Assembly (NCBI GenBank): GCA_029959085.1
Contig: JARWIR010000002.1
Location: 79,326,224-79,390,223, forward strand
Source: Nemophila menziesii
Taxonomy: Eukaryota; Streptophyta; Magnoliopsida; Boraginales; Hydrophyllaceae
Direction of reading: 5' to 3'
DNA: 64,000 nt
The notes below the pieces were generated by a model. It searched no databases. It had not been told where the DNA came from and saw nothing but the letters and a program-made list of their open reading frames with translations. A program made the translations under genes and the position numbers. Shown here one piece after another: positions 10,809 to 23,139 of this stretch (its first letter is position 1; each line of letters begins with the position of its first letter).

Positions 10809-12600
10809 GTGCTCGAGAATCCTGAACGTGTATTCACAGCTTACAACAAACGCTTAAGAGAAGAGAAGGAGCAAGGAAAACCCATGTCTAATCAAGAGGA
10901 TATTCTAATTCCACCGGAGGATAATCTTAATAATAACAATAATCAACGTCAAGTACAGATTCCTCCGGTATTACTGATTCCTCAAGTAGTAGTACCAACA
11001 GGAGGAAATCGCCGAAACAATACCCGTCACGAACAAGATCTCTCCTAGGCTTGGGAGCGCCTTTTCAATTTCAACCATTAGGCTATCGTCCTCCAGTGAT
11101 CCAGAATATAAAGTTCAGGCCTGATCCGGGTATGCTCAGTCAATTTACGAGTTATGGACACTATAGTGGTGCAACAATTCAAGATCCAGTAAGAGCAATT
11201 CAGAAGTTTATGCAGCTTTGTGATGCCTACATTACTCCTGGAATTACACGCGAGCAACTGTATTGTCATATGTTTTCGTTCTTCTTGACCGGAAGTGCTG
11301 GTGATTGGCTAGACAGATAATAACCAAACATAATTAATACTTGGGATGAACTACAAGCCGCATTCTTTAACCATTTTTATCTGAAGAGTATGATATTAAA
11401 ATATCAGATGGAGCTTTCTAGTTTTCACCAGGAGAATGATGAAGAAGTAGGAGATGTCTGGACAAGCTTACAACATAGGTTAGTAAGATGTCTAGTCCAC
11501 GGTTACACCCCATCTTTACAGTTAGTTATGTTCTATCAAGGTATTAATGCAGAAAGTAGATTGAGGGAAGATAATCTTGGAAGAGGAGGATTTGTGTCCA
11601 TGGATCCTACAGAAGCTACGGAAGGTATGAAACGTATTATTGAAACAGAAAGGAGTTGGCCAATTTCGCGAGCTCCTATTACAAAGACCAAAGGCACACT
11701 TTGATTAAGTGTTGAAACAACTCAATTAGCTAAATTAATAGGATTAGAGAATAAAGTTAAAGAGATCAAGCTTGAGATGCAACAAAAACGTCAAAATTTA
11801 GCTGCAACAAATGTAGTGTAAGAAGCACATGTTCTCCATAGTGTGAGGTAGCAAATCATACATGCGAAGAGTGTGAATGAAATCCAGCATCTGTATATTC
11901 ATATCTAATCGAGGGAATTACCAATTTGGTAAAAGAAATCATCCGGGTATGCAGCAAGGGGCCGCAAATCAAGGTAATTAACCTCATCCCCATAACAACA
12001 CTTACCAACCAAGAGGTCAAGTTACTTATCAAGGAAATCGGAATTTTAATAGACCATCTCCTCCCCAACAGCCAACCAATGATGCTTATACTGATAATCT
12101 AGCTTAGAAGGCTTTACCACAACATCCTTAAGAAGGAGTAGTGTTAGTGAAGAGATTACAAACTTTCATGGATCTAGTTACGAACAATATTCAATAACAT
12201 AATGAGAAGTTCAGAGAGTAAGAGGACACAATTCAAATCTTAAGAACACAGTTAGATCAAATAAAGAAATTCATAGAAGCAAGAGACTTGAAGGCCCTTG
12301 AAGGAGGTAATAATAATATTTGGTTCGAAGCTTGTAAGGCAATTTGCCTTGAAATAGAAGAGATAGAGGAAGTACCGCATGCTGCAGAATGTGTCGTGGT
12401 AATTCCAGAAATTGAAGAAGAACCAACCAAGTCTAGCACCGAAGACTCTGACTTTTCTGAAGATCCTGATTCTTCCAAAGAATCTGACTTTGTAGATCTT
12501 CTCAAGGACATGCAAGAAGAGATTAGATCGGTTATTGAGCTACAAGCTAGTAGAGAAAAAGGATAAATAGGAATAAGCCATAAAAGAACAAAAAGAAGGA
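10809..12600 (+). pseudogene. Athila-like gag pseudogene of element E
   Basis: The frame can be followed from the first codon (GTG here, ATG in copy F at 23140) through ENPERVFTAYNKRLREE, FRPDPGMLSQF, DPVRAIQKFMQLCD, a gag capsid core ending AGDWLDR, then INTWDELQAAFFNHFY and the HGYTPSLQLVMFYQGI segment. This order is that of Athila/Tat gag. In-frame stops occur at 11046, 11318-11323, 11702 and 11819. Several correspond to CAA/CAG or CGA codons, as if by C-to-T change (copy F keeps glutamine where E has stops at 11318). A cysteine-rich remnant near 11845-11880 could be the old zinc knuckle. A glutamate-rich tail (12288-12566) follows. The protein would have packaged the element's RNA; this copy cannot make it. 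Confidence 0.8.
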
Positions 12601-12849
12601 TTTGCACCTGCTATGCAAGAAAAGAAAGAAGAAGAGAAGGTGGGTTCGCCACCTATTTATCAAACAATGTCACCATCTATTCTGAAGACAAATCCAAAGG
12701 TTGACATTGTACTCAAAGAATTTGTAGAGGTGTATAGTCTAGAACATATCAACGCCCAGATGCTTGAGATTGCGAAGAAAGGGCTTACACCGTAACAAGT
12801 ATTCACACAAGTTATTCCAGAGAAAGATGCGAGTGTAGAAGCCAGTCTA

Positions 12850-13469
12850 GAGATTGTGGCTCATACAGAGAGAGTCTCAAAAAGAGTTGAAAAGGATTTA
12901 CCACTCAAGCTCAAAGATCCAGGAAGCTTTAATCTTCCTATTCAAATTAATGGTATGCTCAAAGTGAAAGCCATGTGTGATGTGGTTTAAAGTGTGAATA
13001 TTATGCCTAAGTCCGTGCTCGATAGGCTTGGAATCAAGAAGGTGGAGAAAGCTCTCGTGAACTTACAATTTGCGGATAGCTCAGTGACAAAGACATGGGG
13101 AACAATGGAGGCTCGTTCATGTCCAAAAAAGTGATATCACCATCCCTATTGACTTTGTTATTCTTGATTATGGTGCAGATAAGCAGGTTCTAATCATACT
13201 TGGAAAGCCATTCTTGGCCACAAGTCAAAGCATCATCAACTTTCATAACGGAACAGATACCCTTCGTGCTAAAAACGTATCCGAGACATTTTACGTTTGG
13301 CGTAAGAAACCAAGGAAGTTAGATCCCACAGTTCCTGTCATCCACACAGTTGCAAAGTACAGAGTCCCGGAAGAAACCCACGCAAATCATGTGGATAATA
13401 GACCAATGAGTGAGTTTGGGGTCAGCCATGAAGTTGTATGGAAAGCTCGCAAACCAGAAAATAGGTCAT
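12850..13469 (+). pseudogene. Aspartic protease remnant of element E
   Basis: The sequence LKDPGSFNLPIQINGMLKVKAMCD lies where the retroviral-type protease begins. The active-site block that should read DLGAS reads DVV-stop-S at about 12979-12993, so the catalytic motif is destroyed. PKSVLDRLGIKKVEKA and FADSSV follow. A frameshift near 13120 moves the frame, after which IPIDFVILDYGADKQVLIILGKPFLA restores the family's second hallmark (ILGRPFLA). The frame continues to about 13469, where the LTR of copy A starts. Product: a pseudo-protease, normally responsible for cutting the polyprotein. Confidence 0.75.
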
Positions 13470-15271
13470 TGGCGTCTCCTAGTGTGTTCTAAATAAACAC
13501 ACCTAAAAAGGCAAGACACGTACCACAAGTGTACGGGTTGTCCAAGTAATATCCGGTAAACGGTATTTCGATCTCAGGGACGGATTAGGTATGATTAGAG
13601 TGTTATTTAATAAATGGAAATAGTTTCTTGAATGAAAATTAAAAGTAAAGAAATAGATTTTTATTTGATTTTTTTTGTTTAAAGGACTAAAGTGCAGATA
13701 AAGTAAATATTCAACTAAATTAAAACTAATGCAGGAAAGTAAATATGAAGAGACGAAGAGATGGGAGAATAGTACTTGAGTCATGCTAGGTTTCACCAAA
13801 ATAAACTTAATCAATGCTTCTTCTAAGGGACAAATTAGTAACTAGTAATAGTCGGGATTCTAGATTCTCCAAACCCCCGTCAGGGTGGACTTAGGAGCTA
13901 TTCTCAGGTGTCACAAACCCCGCCAGGGCGATCATAATCCACCTTCGAATTTTAGGTTCTCTACCTAATTGGCTATAAGATTAACTAAGTCCGTCAGGAT
14001 CAATAATTTCTATCTTACGTTTATTACCTATGTCAGTAATTAAACCCCCCGTCAAGATGATCACTTCCCCACCAAAGTGAATAGCTCAATTACTCAAACC
14101 TATGTTTAATTGATCAGATTAAAAATAGTGAAATTAACTTACGATAACAAAAAATAATAAATTACTCAATTGGAATTAAATTATAAAAATCCCAAATCAG
14201 AGAGCATTAATTAAATAAATTAAGGTTCAACCCTTATAGCGATTCTCAAGCACTTAAGAAGTTTAGCTCATAAAGGAAAATAAAACTAAAACAAATAAAT
14301 TGAAAGACATAATGTTTTACAGAAAGAAAATATATATAAACCTAATGAAGAGGTTGGGTTTGGCTTTAAATCGGAGAATATGACTGCTCCAGCTCCTAGC
14401 TTTCTTCCTTCCTGCTTGCTCTGACTTGAATCCTTAGGCCTCTTTTATAATTATATGAAGTGTGTATAAAATAGGAGGCTAAGGGGTGTATTTATAAGTG
14501 TTAGGAAGTCCTAGGTCGAATTTACTTGGAGTGGAAGACAAGTTAAGGACTCTTTAATTCGTAACCCTAAAATCTAAGAAAGGTAAGATTATGCTGCTGA
14601 TTTGATTTGGTCATATCTCATTCAATACTTATCCGTTTGAGGAGTTACAATATATGAATCTGCTTGTCTCGGAAAGAGCTTTCTATTGGTGCAGACCACT
14701 CGTCCAGATTCCTAGCCAATATTTAGTTATGGACTCGTCTTTGAAACATGGCTGGAATTTCAGATTCATAAGGCAGCTTTATCTTTTCCTTCTTTGCATA
14801 TATCCTTCCTAAATCTTCTTATTTCCATGTAAATCTCTTTCTCTTCCTTTTCTAACTAGACTTGGTCTATGAGTAATTACCATTTATCTTTTAAAACTTC
14901 ACAATAAATAAATAATTAAAACGCATATGCTTAAAAAGAATAAATTAATAATTCAAGAATTAGAAATAGGAAAGTGCACTCTAAAAATAGAAACTCGATT
15001 AAAAACATTTCCTAACACTCTAAAATACGCTAAGACGTTATTTTAACTTCTCCTCCTTGGATTGGTCTTTCATGAAATTCAAGAACCTATTAATTTTGCA
15101 TTAAAAACAATCAAATTTACACACAAAAGCTCAAAAAATGCAAATAGCTAAATTCCAAGGGAGAAAGTGCAATATGATCAGATAAGCATAAAAGTCTAGC
15201 TAATAAGTCAATAATTCACCTAAAATGATGTCTCCAGAGGGCTAATATTTAGAACAAATAGGGAGACATCA
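13470..15271 (-). repeat. LTR of copy A
   Basis: The left end is 'tggcgtctcctagtgtg', matching 'tggtggatcctggtgtg' in B and 'tggtgggtcctggtgtg' in C. The right end is 'gggagacatca' at 15261-15271. Internal landmarks shared with B and C are 'gttgtccaagtaata', 'tcgatctcaggga', three GC boxes (near 13877, 13916 and 14044), 'aggggtgtatttata' (TATA-like, read on either strand) and 'ccttctttgcatatatcctt'. Confidence 0.8.
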
Positions 15272-16725
15272 AGACCAACAACTCAAACCTTTGTCGTCCC
15301 GACAAAGTAAAATTAAAACAAAGGATCTTTTAGGTGAACGCAGAAGGTAGAATCTAGAAAATATTCCCAAAGCACAACTTAAAACAAATCTCATATAGTC
15401 TAATCTAGGAATTAATATACACATACACTGATCATGCAAAATCAAACACAAAATACTATCAATCCAAAATTAATTTCACAATGCTAGAATGTTACGCTTA
15501 TTACTTATCTCAAGATGGTGGCTATAGGGTGTTCCTCAATCTTTACTTGCTTTGAAAGCTCCACTTAGCATACTCCCTATTAAGTCACTGTGTATACGGT
15601 TTTAGCATTGGCTGAAGGACGGTATGGTATGTATATTTGGTAAATTTGAAGTGAGCTTTTGGCTCTCTCCTCACTTACCATCAACAAACTGTCCAAGAGC
15701 TTGAGTTTACACTCGAATAACGTTCTCACTCAACCCAATTGACGCTCTTAATTAGCGTCCCCAAATTAACCCAATAAGCACTAAGAATGATTCACCTAAA
15801 AATTTCCACCTTGCCGGTCCGAATATATATTCTTTTCAAATCATTTTTTTGTATATCTATGACTCTCTTTTTAATGTTGAGATATCATGCTATTTTTTCA
15901 TAGTTATGCCTTTTCATAACTTGAGCTCGTAGCTTCTTTTCCATTCACTATTACACCGACAAAGGGTTACAATATCATAAACATGTGAATCATCAAAATA
16001 TATAACCGAGCACAATTGATAAGCTTAAAAATCCAAACCCAAATAATTCCCATAATAGTGTACCCACCACCCCAAACTCAAGCTCAAAACAGGAAGTCTG
16101 AGGATCGTGATTCAAGTGCGGGTCATATGGTCATGCCTAACAATCTAAAGGGATATTGACTTATAATGTGGCGACAAAAGACAGGCTTAAAGGCTAAAAA
16201 TTTGGCTACAAAGGATATAATTAATTCAGGGATAGAAGGCCAAAAAGGATTCAAAGGGCTAACAAAGAACTGCATCTATCATCTTCCTATTTACACAGCT
16301 TGCCTCTAGTTCATACCTAAGTGGGTTCTCTACTCATTTAGATCTCACGTTCTAGAAACCACCCATTATCCTTAAGCACAAGTTTACTTCTTTTGCGTTG
16401 TTCATTAATTTTTCCTATCAATTATCTCATGTTTGCATGCAATCAAAATGCGTTTTACACTAACTCCTAAAGTCAACTATTTTCTATCATAAATTCATAA
16501 AAAGAATGCTTGATGGGGGCATTTAAAACACTCTACAGTCAAACCCAACCCTAAAAAATTTTCTTTCTGAAAAGCATGTAAAACAAAAACATTGGGATAA
16601 GGCAACGAACCCCACCCCAAACTCAAAAGTGAATCGTGTCCCCACGACTCGAAAAAGACTCAATATATTAATAAACAAATAAAACAAATAAAACAAATAA
16701 TAAAGGGATAGGAAAACGTATCTGA
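15272..16725 (-). repeat. 3' noncoding internal region of copy A
   Basis: It begins with the polypurine-tract-like stretch next to the LTR (minus strand 'gagttgttggtct', compare 'gtttggggtct' in B and C). It then runs through the conserved blocks 'ctttgtcgtcccgac', 'ggtggctatagggtgttcct', 'aaagggttacaatat' and 'cccaccaccccaaactca' to the 'ccacgactcg' box near 16636. No conserved ORF. Confidence 0.7.
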
Positions 16726-19339
16726 ACCAAGTTGAGGAAGTGACACTTTATCACAACCCCTCAAATAAATTCAAAGCTAGACAAAAAATTGTAAAACATC
16801 GGATAATATGGAACAACCCCTCAAATAAATTCAAAATACCCATAAAATAATGTCTCGTGAAATGATTACTTTATCACAAAAGACGATACATCAACGATAT
16901 TTACCCAAGAGAATTTAAAACACTTTTTTTCTTAAAGGCGTGTCCTCACACTTTAAAATTTCCATATAATGCAACTTATCTATTTTTCTGAGATGTTTGT
17001 CGGGACAGTTCGAATATCTATCAGATAACAATTTTTATTATCTTCACGTCTTGGTTAATACTAGACAAGGCCACACATTAGAAAAAAACATTACCCAAAC
17101 TTAGGCATATAGTCTGCATCAATGCCCATAATATATTTCTGAAGCATCTTATCAATGGGGATATGAACATGTTTTTTTTTGTAAAAATTTCGCAAGCTCA
17201 TGAAAACATATGATGTTAAAAAATATCAAATATTAAGACTAGCAGTTCCAGCTGAGACCGACCATCTCAACAACAAAACAGTGAGTTCAACAAACTCCTA
17301 CAACATATGAAAAGATAAAGAAAAATTAAAAATACACAAAACTCTCTAATGTATTAAATTTCCTCATAAGATCCTTTCATAAACAAAAATAATGTACAAC
17401 CACATGACACAAACTAAACTAATTTGTTATTTGCTCCCACAACGAATAAATATTTGAATTATACAATAATTTTGTAAACCAATCTAAAAAAATGTAAGCC
17501 ATTTCTAATGTGATTTGTATGAGAGCGAGTTCACCTAGTAGGTTCCGATAATTTTCTCTCAGGTTAACATTATATCAGAATATAAAGAATTTCGTTAGCC
17601 GCTAAGTGTATAGACGTCTGATAACCCCATAATACTTTGGCAACAAATAAGGTCACTTCTGTTGTACCTTGTTAATCTTAGTGGATAGTCCTTAAAGAGA
17701 TGGATGGATGGATGGATGGATGAGGAATTATTGCAAAGCTTTGGTTCCCAATGTTTTGGAATCCAAGAATCTCAATTAAAAAAAATTCATAAAAAAAATT
17801 TATTCATAAACTAAGAATTTGCATCAGCATTTGGCATTTTCCGTGTTATTGGTGGTATTATGGATGTTAGTTTGTGTAGACAATGAATATGAGCTTTTAT
17901 CTTAATAGGTGGGTGGAGTGAGATGGGGGGTGTTTTGGGTTGGATTGAGGTGGGGATGGGTGTGGAAAGGATATAATAAGTTTTGGGAATGTTTTTTATT
18001 TTGTAAACTTTATAGGGTTAAATATGAGGGGTTTAAATTTCGTTTCTTTTAAAATGGAAGGACAATCTATGAAAATGCAATTGTACATGGGACAAAAGTG
18101 TTATTTTTCCTATTATAAACAATCTTTAACCTAAAAATATCAGTCATAACCTATAATTATCTTTCATTCATCGGCACCTTCATTTTGTCTCTTCAAATCG
18201 ATCCATTATCACTATTATATATGTTAACCAATCTCTATTTTTCTCCTTTCAACACAGTTGCCACAACTTTTTTTTCCAGATCTGACTAATATCGCCACTA
18301 CCCTTCCTTTCCATCCTTTATACCCTTATTGTAGATCTGCCACCTCCACCATCATTTCAGAGAGTCGATTGCAGACATCACCGGTGCTTTAGTAATAATC
18401 TGAAAATCTACCAACGCCGCCATCTCTTTCAATCAAATATTTAATTAATTTTACCAAATTATTTTAATATATTAGATCCACACCTCCATTTCACACTTTA
18501 TGTAATTTCTTTCTCCTATTCATTTTCTCATTATTATAACAACCCGTAAGATTTAAACTACCCTAATATATCACACCGTACAACTTTGATGCTTAGATAG
18601 TTTTACCAATGTATTTGAAGCTCTCATAGATTTTTATAATGGATCTAGATATTTTATAATACATCTAGATGGTATACTTCTTTAAATTAAATGATTAAGA
18701 GTAACTAGATGATCTGTTTTAGGATATATATTGTATTTGTTCACATGTCGGTACAATTCAATTATACATGTTCAATTATTTTTTATGAGTTGATATTGAT
18801 GAAAATTACTAACAAATAATAACTTTGAATTTCTCTTATGTTTATTACAGGTCATATTTTTATTTGAGAACTATCGTGTTATAAAAACATGATTGTTGGT
18901 CATGACATTTCAAATTCAAAAAAAGAAACAATTGAATTATCTTGGTAAGATAAAATACTTATAACTATAAATTGCACAATATAACTTTGGTTTTTAATAT
19001 ATCTATGTATTAGGAGAATATGATTAAAAAAAATTATCCTCCAATCTACATCGAGTTGATGAATCTATACATATTTAACTTATATTCTTATTATATTTTG
19101 TACTATGACATTTTAAAGTTTTGCAACTAAGGATAACCATGTAGAAATTTTACAATTTTTATTTGATCAAATCTTTGCCAAAATTTATTCCACCTACAAC
19201 CGTTTCAGTATCTTCGTATTAGCTTATTCTATCATATGAATTTCACATATATTAAACATGCTTAAGTAACTAAAAATATTAAAAGATTTTATGATAATTA
19301 ATAATTTATAAGTTATTTTACAAAATTATAATTTGTTTC
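16726..19339. other. AT-rich spacer with a GATG microsatellite
   Basis: Most of this 2.6 kb is AT-rich without recognisable genes. A (GATG)n run of about six units lies at 17699-17723. A GT/GA-rich stretch occurs at 17905-17960 and a pyrimidine-rich stretch at 18230-18450. No element ends could be fixed. Confidence 0.5.
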
Positions 19340-19370
19340 TTGAAATTATATTTTCATAATAACTCTCTGA

Positions 19371-19675
19371 AGGCAGGGGATGAGAGGTCAATAGGGGAAG
19401 CTTCGAACCAGCAGGCCACAAGGTTGAAGGATTTCCTGGTGGAAAATGTATTAGGAACGACAGTTTCACCTCAACTAACGCACGTAGATTCACCACAACA
19501 GAGGCGGGGGAGTGAAGATTGCGGTGTTTTTACGATTATGTATGCAAGAGATATATACAACAACGGGAAGGTAGCGCATGAGTACAAGAATTCAGATGTG
19601 TCCTTAATGAGAAGGATTATGGTGCACATGTTGTTGCACCATAAGCACACCACAATCAGGGATACCAACATATAA
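19371..19675 (+). pseudogene. C-terminal exon of a Ulp1-type cysteine protease (C48), fragment
   Basis: The frame reads GDERSIGEASNQQATRLKDF, then DSPQQRRGSEDCGVFTIMYA, then a basic tail to the stop at 19673-19675. The Q...DCGVF pattern is the oxyanion glutamine and catalytic cysteine block of the Ulp1/SENP family, which removes SUMO from proteins. Only this terminal part is present: the histidine and aspartate of the catalytic triad would lie upstream, where the sequence is AT-rich and closed. A possible splice acceptor (AG at 19371-19372, 'ctgaaggcag') precedes it, suggesting a single captured exon. Ulp1-like domains are often carried by plant Mutator and CACTA transposons, so this is probably a transposon relic and not a host gene. 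Confidence 0.6.
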
Positions 19676-20740
19676 TGAAATCGATGGTCAGGTTAAAAGG
19701 GTGGTTCAGTGTTTTTGTTTGTATAATATTATTTGAATATGTGTATGTTGTTTGTGTAATATTGTTTATGAACGGAATGTGATTTCAGTTTATGACTTTT
19801 TAAGTACTGTGTAATGGATATATATATGTAGGGGATAATTCTTATTTGGGGTCAAATGAAAAAAGTAATTACAAGTTGGGGGTTGTAAAAGATAATTAAG
19901 GGGTAAAATTTGGCTAATTACTATCTTTTTTTTAAAAAATTTTTATAATTTTAAAATATTTATAAAGATAAATTCATATTTAATGTAGGGGTATCTGTTA
20001 AACAAAACCTAATAAAATTATCTAATTGTTAAATATAGTGTTCAATAATTTATTTTATAAAAAAAAATACCTAATAAAATAATTATTTATATAAAACATA
20101 TCATCTATCTTTTTTATACATTTACTATCTTTATATAAAATATATTATTTTATTTTTAATACAGTATTTATTTTTTAATATTAAATAAATAATAGCGTAC
20201 TTTTACCACCACTACCACCATCACCACCACCACCACAACCACCACCATGTAATCAACCACTACTACAGACACTAAAACCACCACCACCACCTACTACTAA
20301 TTCCATCACACACGCGCGCGTTTGAGAAATTTTTTTTAAATCGTCATAACTAATTCTTAAAAAATCAGAAAAATAAAAAATCTGCATGTTAGATAAAGCA
20401 AATTTATATATACGTCTATGATTTTTTTTGACATTTTTTCGTATTTTTTTCGTAAACATGAAACTCACTATTTGAAATAGTGAATTATTTTTGGATTTTT
20501 GGATAAAGCAGAATTGAGCTTAGAGACACTTTGGGGAGTTGGAGCGTTTGGCGGAAAATCTTTGTGCCTTATTGTTTCAGTCACTACGACATATTGGTGA
20601 GCATTTTGGACCTGATTTATTTTGATTAAGAGAGAGCTTGAAGCCAGGGTCGTTTGGCAAGTGACAGAAGTCAATCCGGAGATAAGATAAAGAAGTCATG
20701 TCATTTTCGTCCACCGTGTTTGAACTAGAATTATGGTTAG
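19676..20740. other. Spacer with CCA-rich low-complexity tract
   Basis: AT-rich DNA follows the protease fragment. A CCA/CCACCA-rich tract at about 20203-20292 produces Gly-rich minus frames that I do not regard as genes. Two overlapping short minus frames at 20253-20674 have no recognisable content. Confidence 0.5.
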
Positions 20741-21465
20741 TAAAATGGGATGTACCCCTTCTAAACCTAATTAAGCAAGCCTAAAGGGGTCCCAACGTTT
20801 TTAGATGATATACGATCCATTTTCTAACCCTATATCACCATCTATCAAGTGGGCAGTCGATCAAATCAGTGCACACGGGGAAAAAGCGCCAAAAGAGAAG
20901 GTTGAGAAGAAGGGAAGTGTTTGTCTATGAACCCATCAATTATACCTCAACCATTCATCATTTCCCGTCACCAATAAGAGTAAATTAGCTTTATTTTTAC
21001 TGTTAAGCATGCTTATATCCTTAGTTTTAATTAGTTTTTCTTTAATTAGTTGTTCTTCTTTATTTATGAACTAAACCCTCATTGCTTGAGGATTATTTTG
21101 TGAGGATTTACATTTAGCTTTTTAATAAAATTATTGTGTTTGGGATATCGAGTTAAGTTGATTTATTTTCCATTGTCTTATGTATTTAATTTAATACTAC
21201 ATGTGCTATAGCCAAGTAGTGGGTAGCTGTAGTAATTAAGCTATCACCCGGACAGGGGGTTTAATTATGGATATGATACGTAATGCGAGGTATTGAACCA
21301 AAAGGTCTTATTCGTTAGGTGGTCAATAGGGTAAGGATTTTAATTCATTAAATAGCCCAAGGTTGAGTTCTAAGACTACCAAGACGTGAGTTAGAGTGAT
21401 ACTGAATCCCGACTAGTATGAACACAACCACTCACCCTTATTGATTATACTATTATTAGCGGCAT
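20741..21465 (+). repeat. Fragment of a D-type LTR, plus orientation, interrupted by element F
   Basis: The reverse complement of 21400-21240 aligns by eye with the D 5' LTR around 8105-8350 ('gggcgagtggttttgttgtt', 'agtagggatt' and the GC box). The fragment includes one 'cacccggacaggggg' box near 21246. It stops exactly where the LTR of element F begins with TGATGTCC, so F inserted into it. Confidence 0.6.
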
Positions 21466-23000
21466 TGATGTCCCCCTATTTGTGATGATTTAATCTAGGT
21501 TGGAGACATCGTTTTAGGAATATTTAGGAAGTAATAAGTCGACATTTATTAGTATATTAGTATTTTCTTATTTCTTGTATTGATTTGATAATTTATTATT
21601 TTTAGAACATATTTGGTTTAATTGTTTGTTAATTGTGAAGCTTTATAGATATATGGAAATTAATTAGATGCCAAAATCAATTCTAATAGATAAAGGAAAG
21701 AATATATGAATAGAAATTGGAGATAAAGGAAGGAAAAGATAAAATAGGAAAAGAAAAGTTGTCAAGTAAATCTGAATTTCAACAGCCACGTCCACTAAAG
21801 TGATCATAACTCAAGATTGGATGGGAATTTGGAAGAATGGTCTGAAAAAAAGTGTAGAGCTTTCCGAGACAATCAGTTTCGATATAAATAACGCATCAAT
21901 CAGAACAATATTGAAGAAGTTACGGCCAAAACAAGACAACAACAGATTATTACCTTTTCTATATTTTAGGGATACAAATTTGATTTGGTAAAGGAGTCCA
22001 ATTTCTTTCCTCCTACTCCAAGAAATCCTAATTAGCGCTTCCTAGACTCCTATAAATACACCTTTTAACTATTGTAAACATGTCCTTGCTCAGTTCAAAA
22101 CCTTAGTCCAATCCTTAGTCATTCAAAAGGAGCAAGTTGACAGTATGTATCTTTCTTTTAGTTTATTTCTTTCTAGTATGAACTAATTTTCCCATATCTT
22201 GGGTTTTGCGTAATGTATAATCTATGAATTCTATTTTCTTCTATCTATGTTTCTTTGGGAGAACTGTTTTAAATTGATTCTAGCTGCTTAACCATATATT
22301 TGTTTTATGTGCTTTGATTTATTGTCTATTTTAAACCTGGTCAATTTAGGGTTGTGCTAATAGTAGTTAGATGGTCACCCGGAAGGGGTGTCTAATTATT
22401 GAAACACCACATATCTAGTGCGCGGTAGTGATCTGGAAGGGTTTGCCTAACGAGATAGTCATTAGGTTTGATTTAATCACCGATCATTATTTGCAGGTCA
22501 GTCTCATCTAAGAACCTAGTGGCGTAGGAGCACCTTAGTTAAGTCCCTGGTAATTGTGAGGTCGCCACCTTAGTCCACCCGGAAGGGAGTAGGGAGGAAT
22601 TTAGAATTTTGGCCACTTATCTAAGAGCTATTATCACCCTTATTAACTAGTAGAAGAAATAGAAGGATTAGTGTATACTAGCAAAACCTGCTCTATATTC
22701 TCTCATCTTATTCTTACATATTTTATTTTATTGTCTTTTATTTTATTTAGTTAATAATCTGATCTCCTCAATCATCATATTTATTTGTTTTTACTGTCTT
22801 TTAATTATTAATTGCTACTCGAATTTATTTGCCCATTCGTATAACACACTAAGTCCCTGAGAACGAATCTGACTTATCATGAAAACTTGCTTACGACCTG
22901 TGATACTTGCAGTGAGTAACGTGTTTAGTCTAGGGTGTTAGTGCATCATTATATATATATATTTATTTATCATATTTCTATCAAACCTTAGGCGACACCA
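21466..23000 (+). repeat. 5' LTR of element F, complete (1535 bp)
   Basis: It starts TGATGTCCCCCTATTTG and ends GGCGACACCA, i.e. TG...CA. It contains a TATA-like 'ctataaatacacc' near 22050, two 'cacccgga.ggg' boxes (22376 and 22577) and the block 'taagtccctgagaacgaatc' near 22852. That block is the inverse of 'cgttctcaggga' in the minus copies A, B, C and H. Confidence 0.85.
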
Positions 23001-23006
23001 AGTTTT

Positions 23007-23024
23007 TGGCGCCGTTGGCAGGTA
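23007..23024 (+). other. Primer binding site of element F (tRNA-Asp type)
   Basis: TGGCGCCGTTGGCAGGTA lies six bases after the LTR end and matches the tRNA-Asp 3' end complement over its first 11 bases. Confidence 0.85.
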
Positions 23025-23139
23025 CTTGTGTCTCATTCGCGTGTGGGTTATCTATTTTTAGTAGTAGTAGTTTTTAGTTATTTTATTTTTCCAATTTTAT
23101 GCTTTTGGTTTGTATTAATCTCTTTCGGGTTTACATAGC

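Larger units (their letters stand above)
9200..13469 (+). mobile_element. Element E: Athila-like Ty3/gypsy element, plus strand, truncated by copy A
   Basis: The order is 5' LTR (about 9200-10679), tRNA-Asp type primer binding site (10686), gag (10809 to about 12600) and protease (about 12850-13469). The protease is then cut by the minus-strand LTR of copy A. Reverse transcriptase, RNase H, integrase and the 3' LTR are not found next to it. The coding region carries many in-frame stops and at least one frameshift, so it is dead. Protein-level similarity to copy F gag (23140-23727) and to copy B protease (28611-29012) puts all three in one family. Confidence 0.8.
13470..16725 (-). mobile_element. 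Copy A: Athila-like 3' LTR plus 3' internal region, minus strand
   Basis: A minus-orientation LTR (13470-15271) is followed on the right by about 1.45 kb of the conserved noncoding 3' region. Three copies of this roughly 3.25-kb combination (A, B, C) exist in the window. A interrupts the protease of element E. To the right the similarity to B and C ends near 16725, at the 'gtatctgaacca' block, although A seems to share a few more bases with D. No gag, pol, primer site or 5' LTR belonging to A is found before 19 kb, so the copy is truncated at its 5' side. Confidence 0.7.

Noticed and set aside
15269..15451. Short minus frame, repeated at 32274-32456
   Set aside because: Both come from the same conserved noncoding 3' region of copies A and C; similarity reflects repeat ancestry and not coding constraint.
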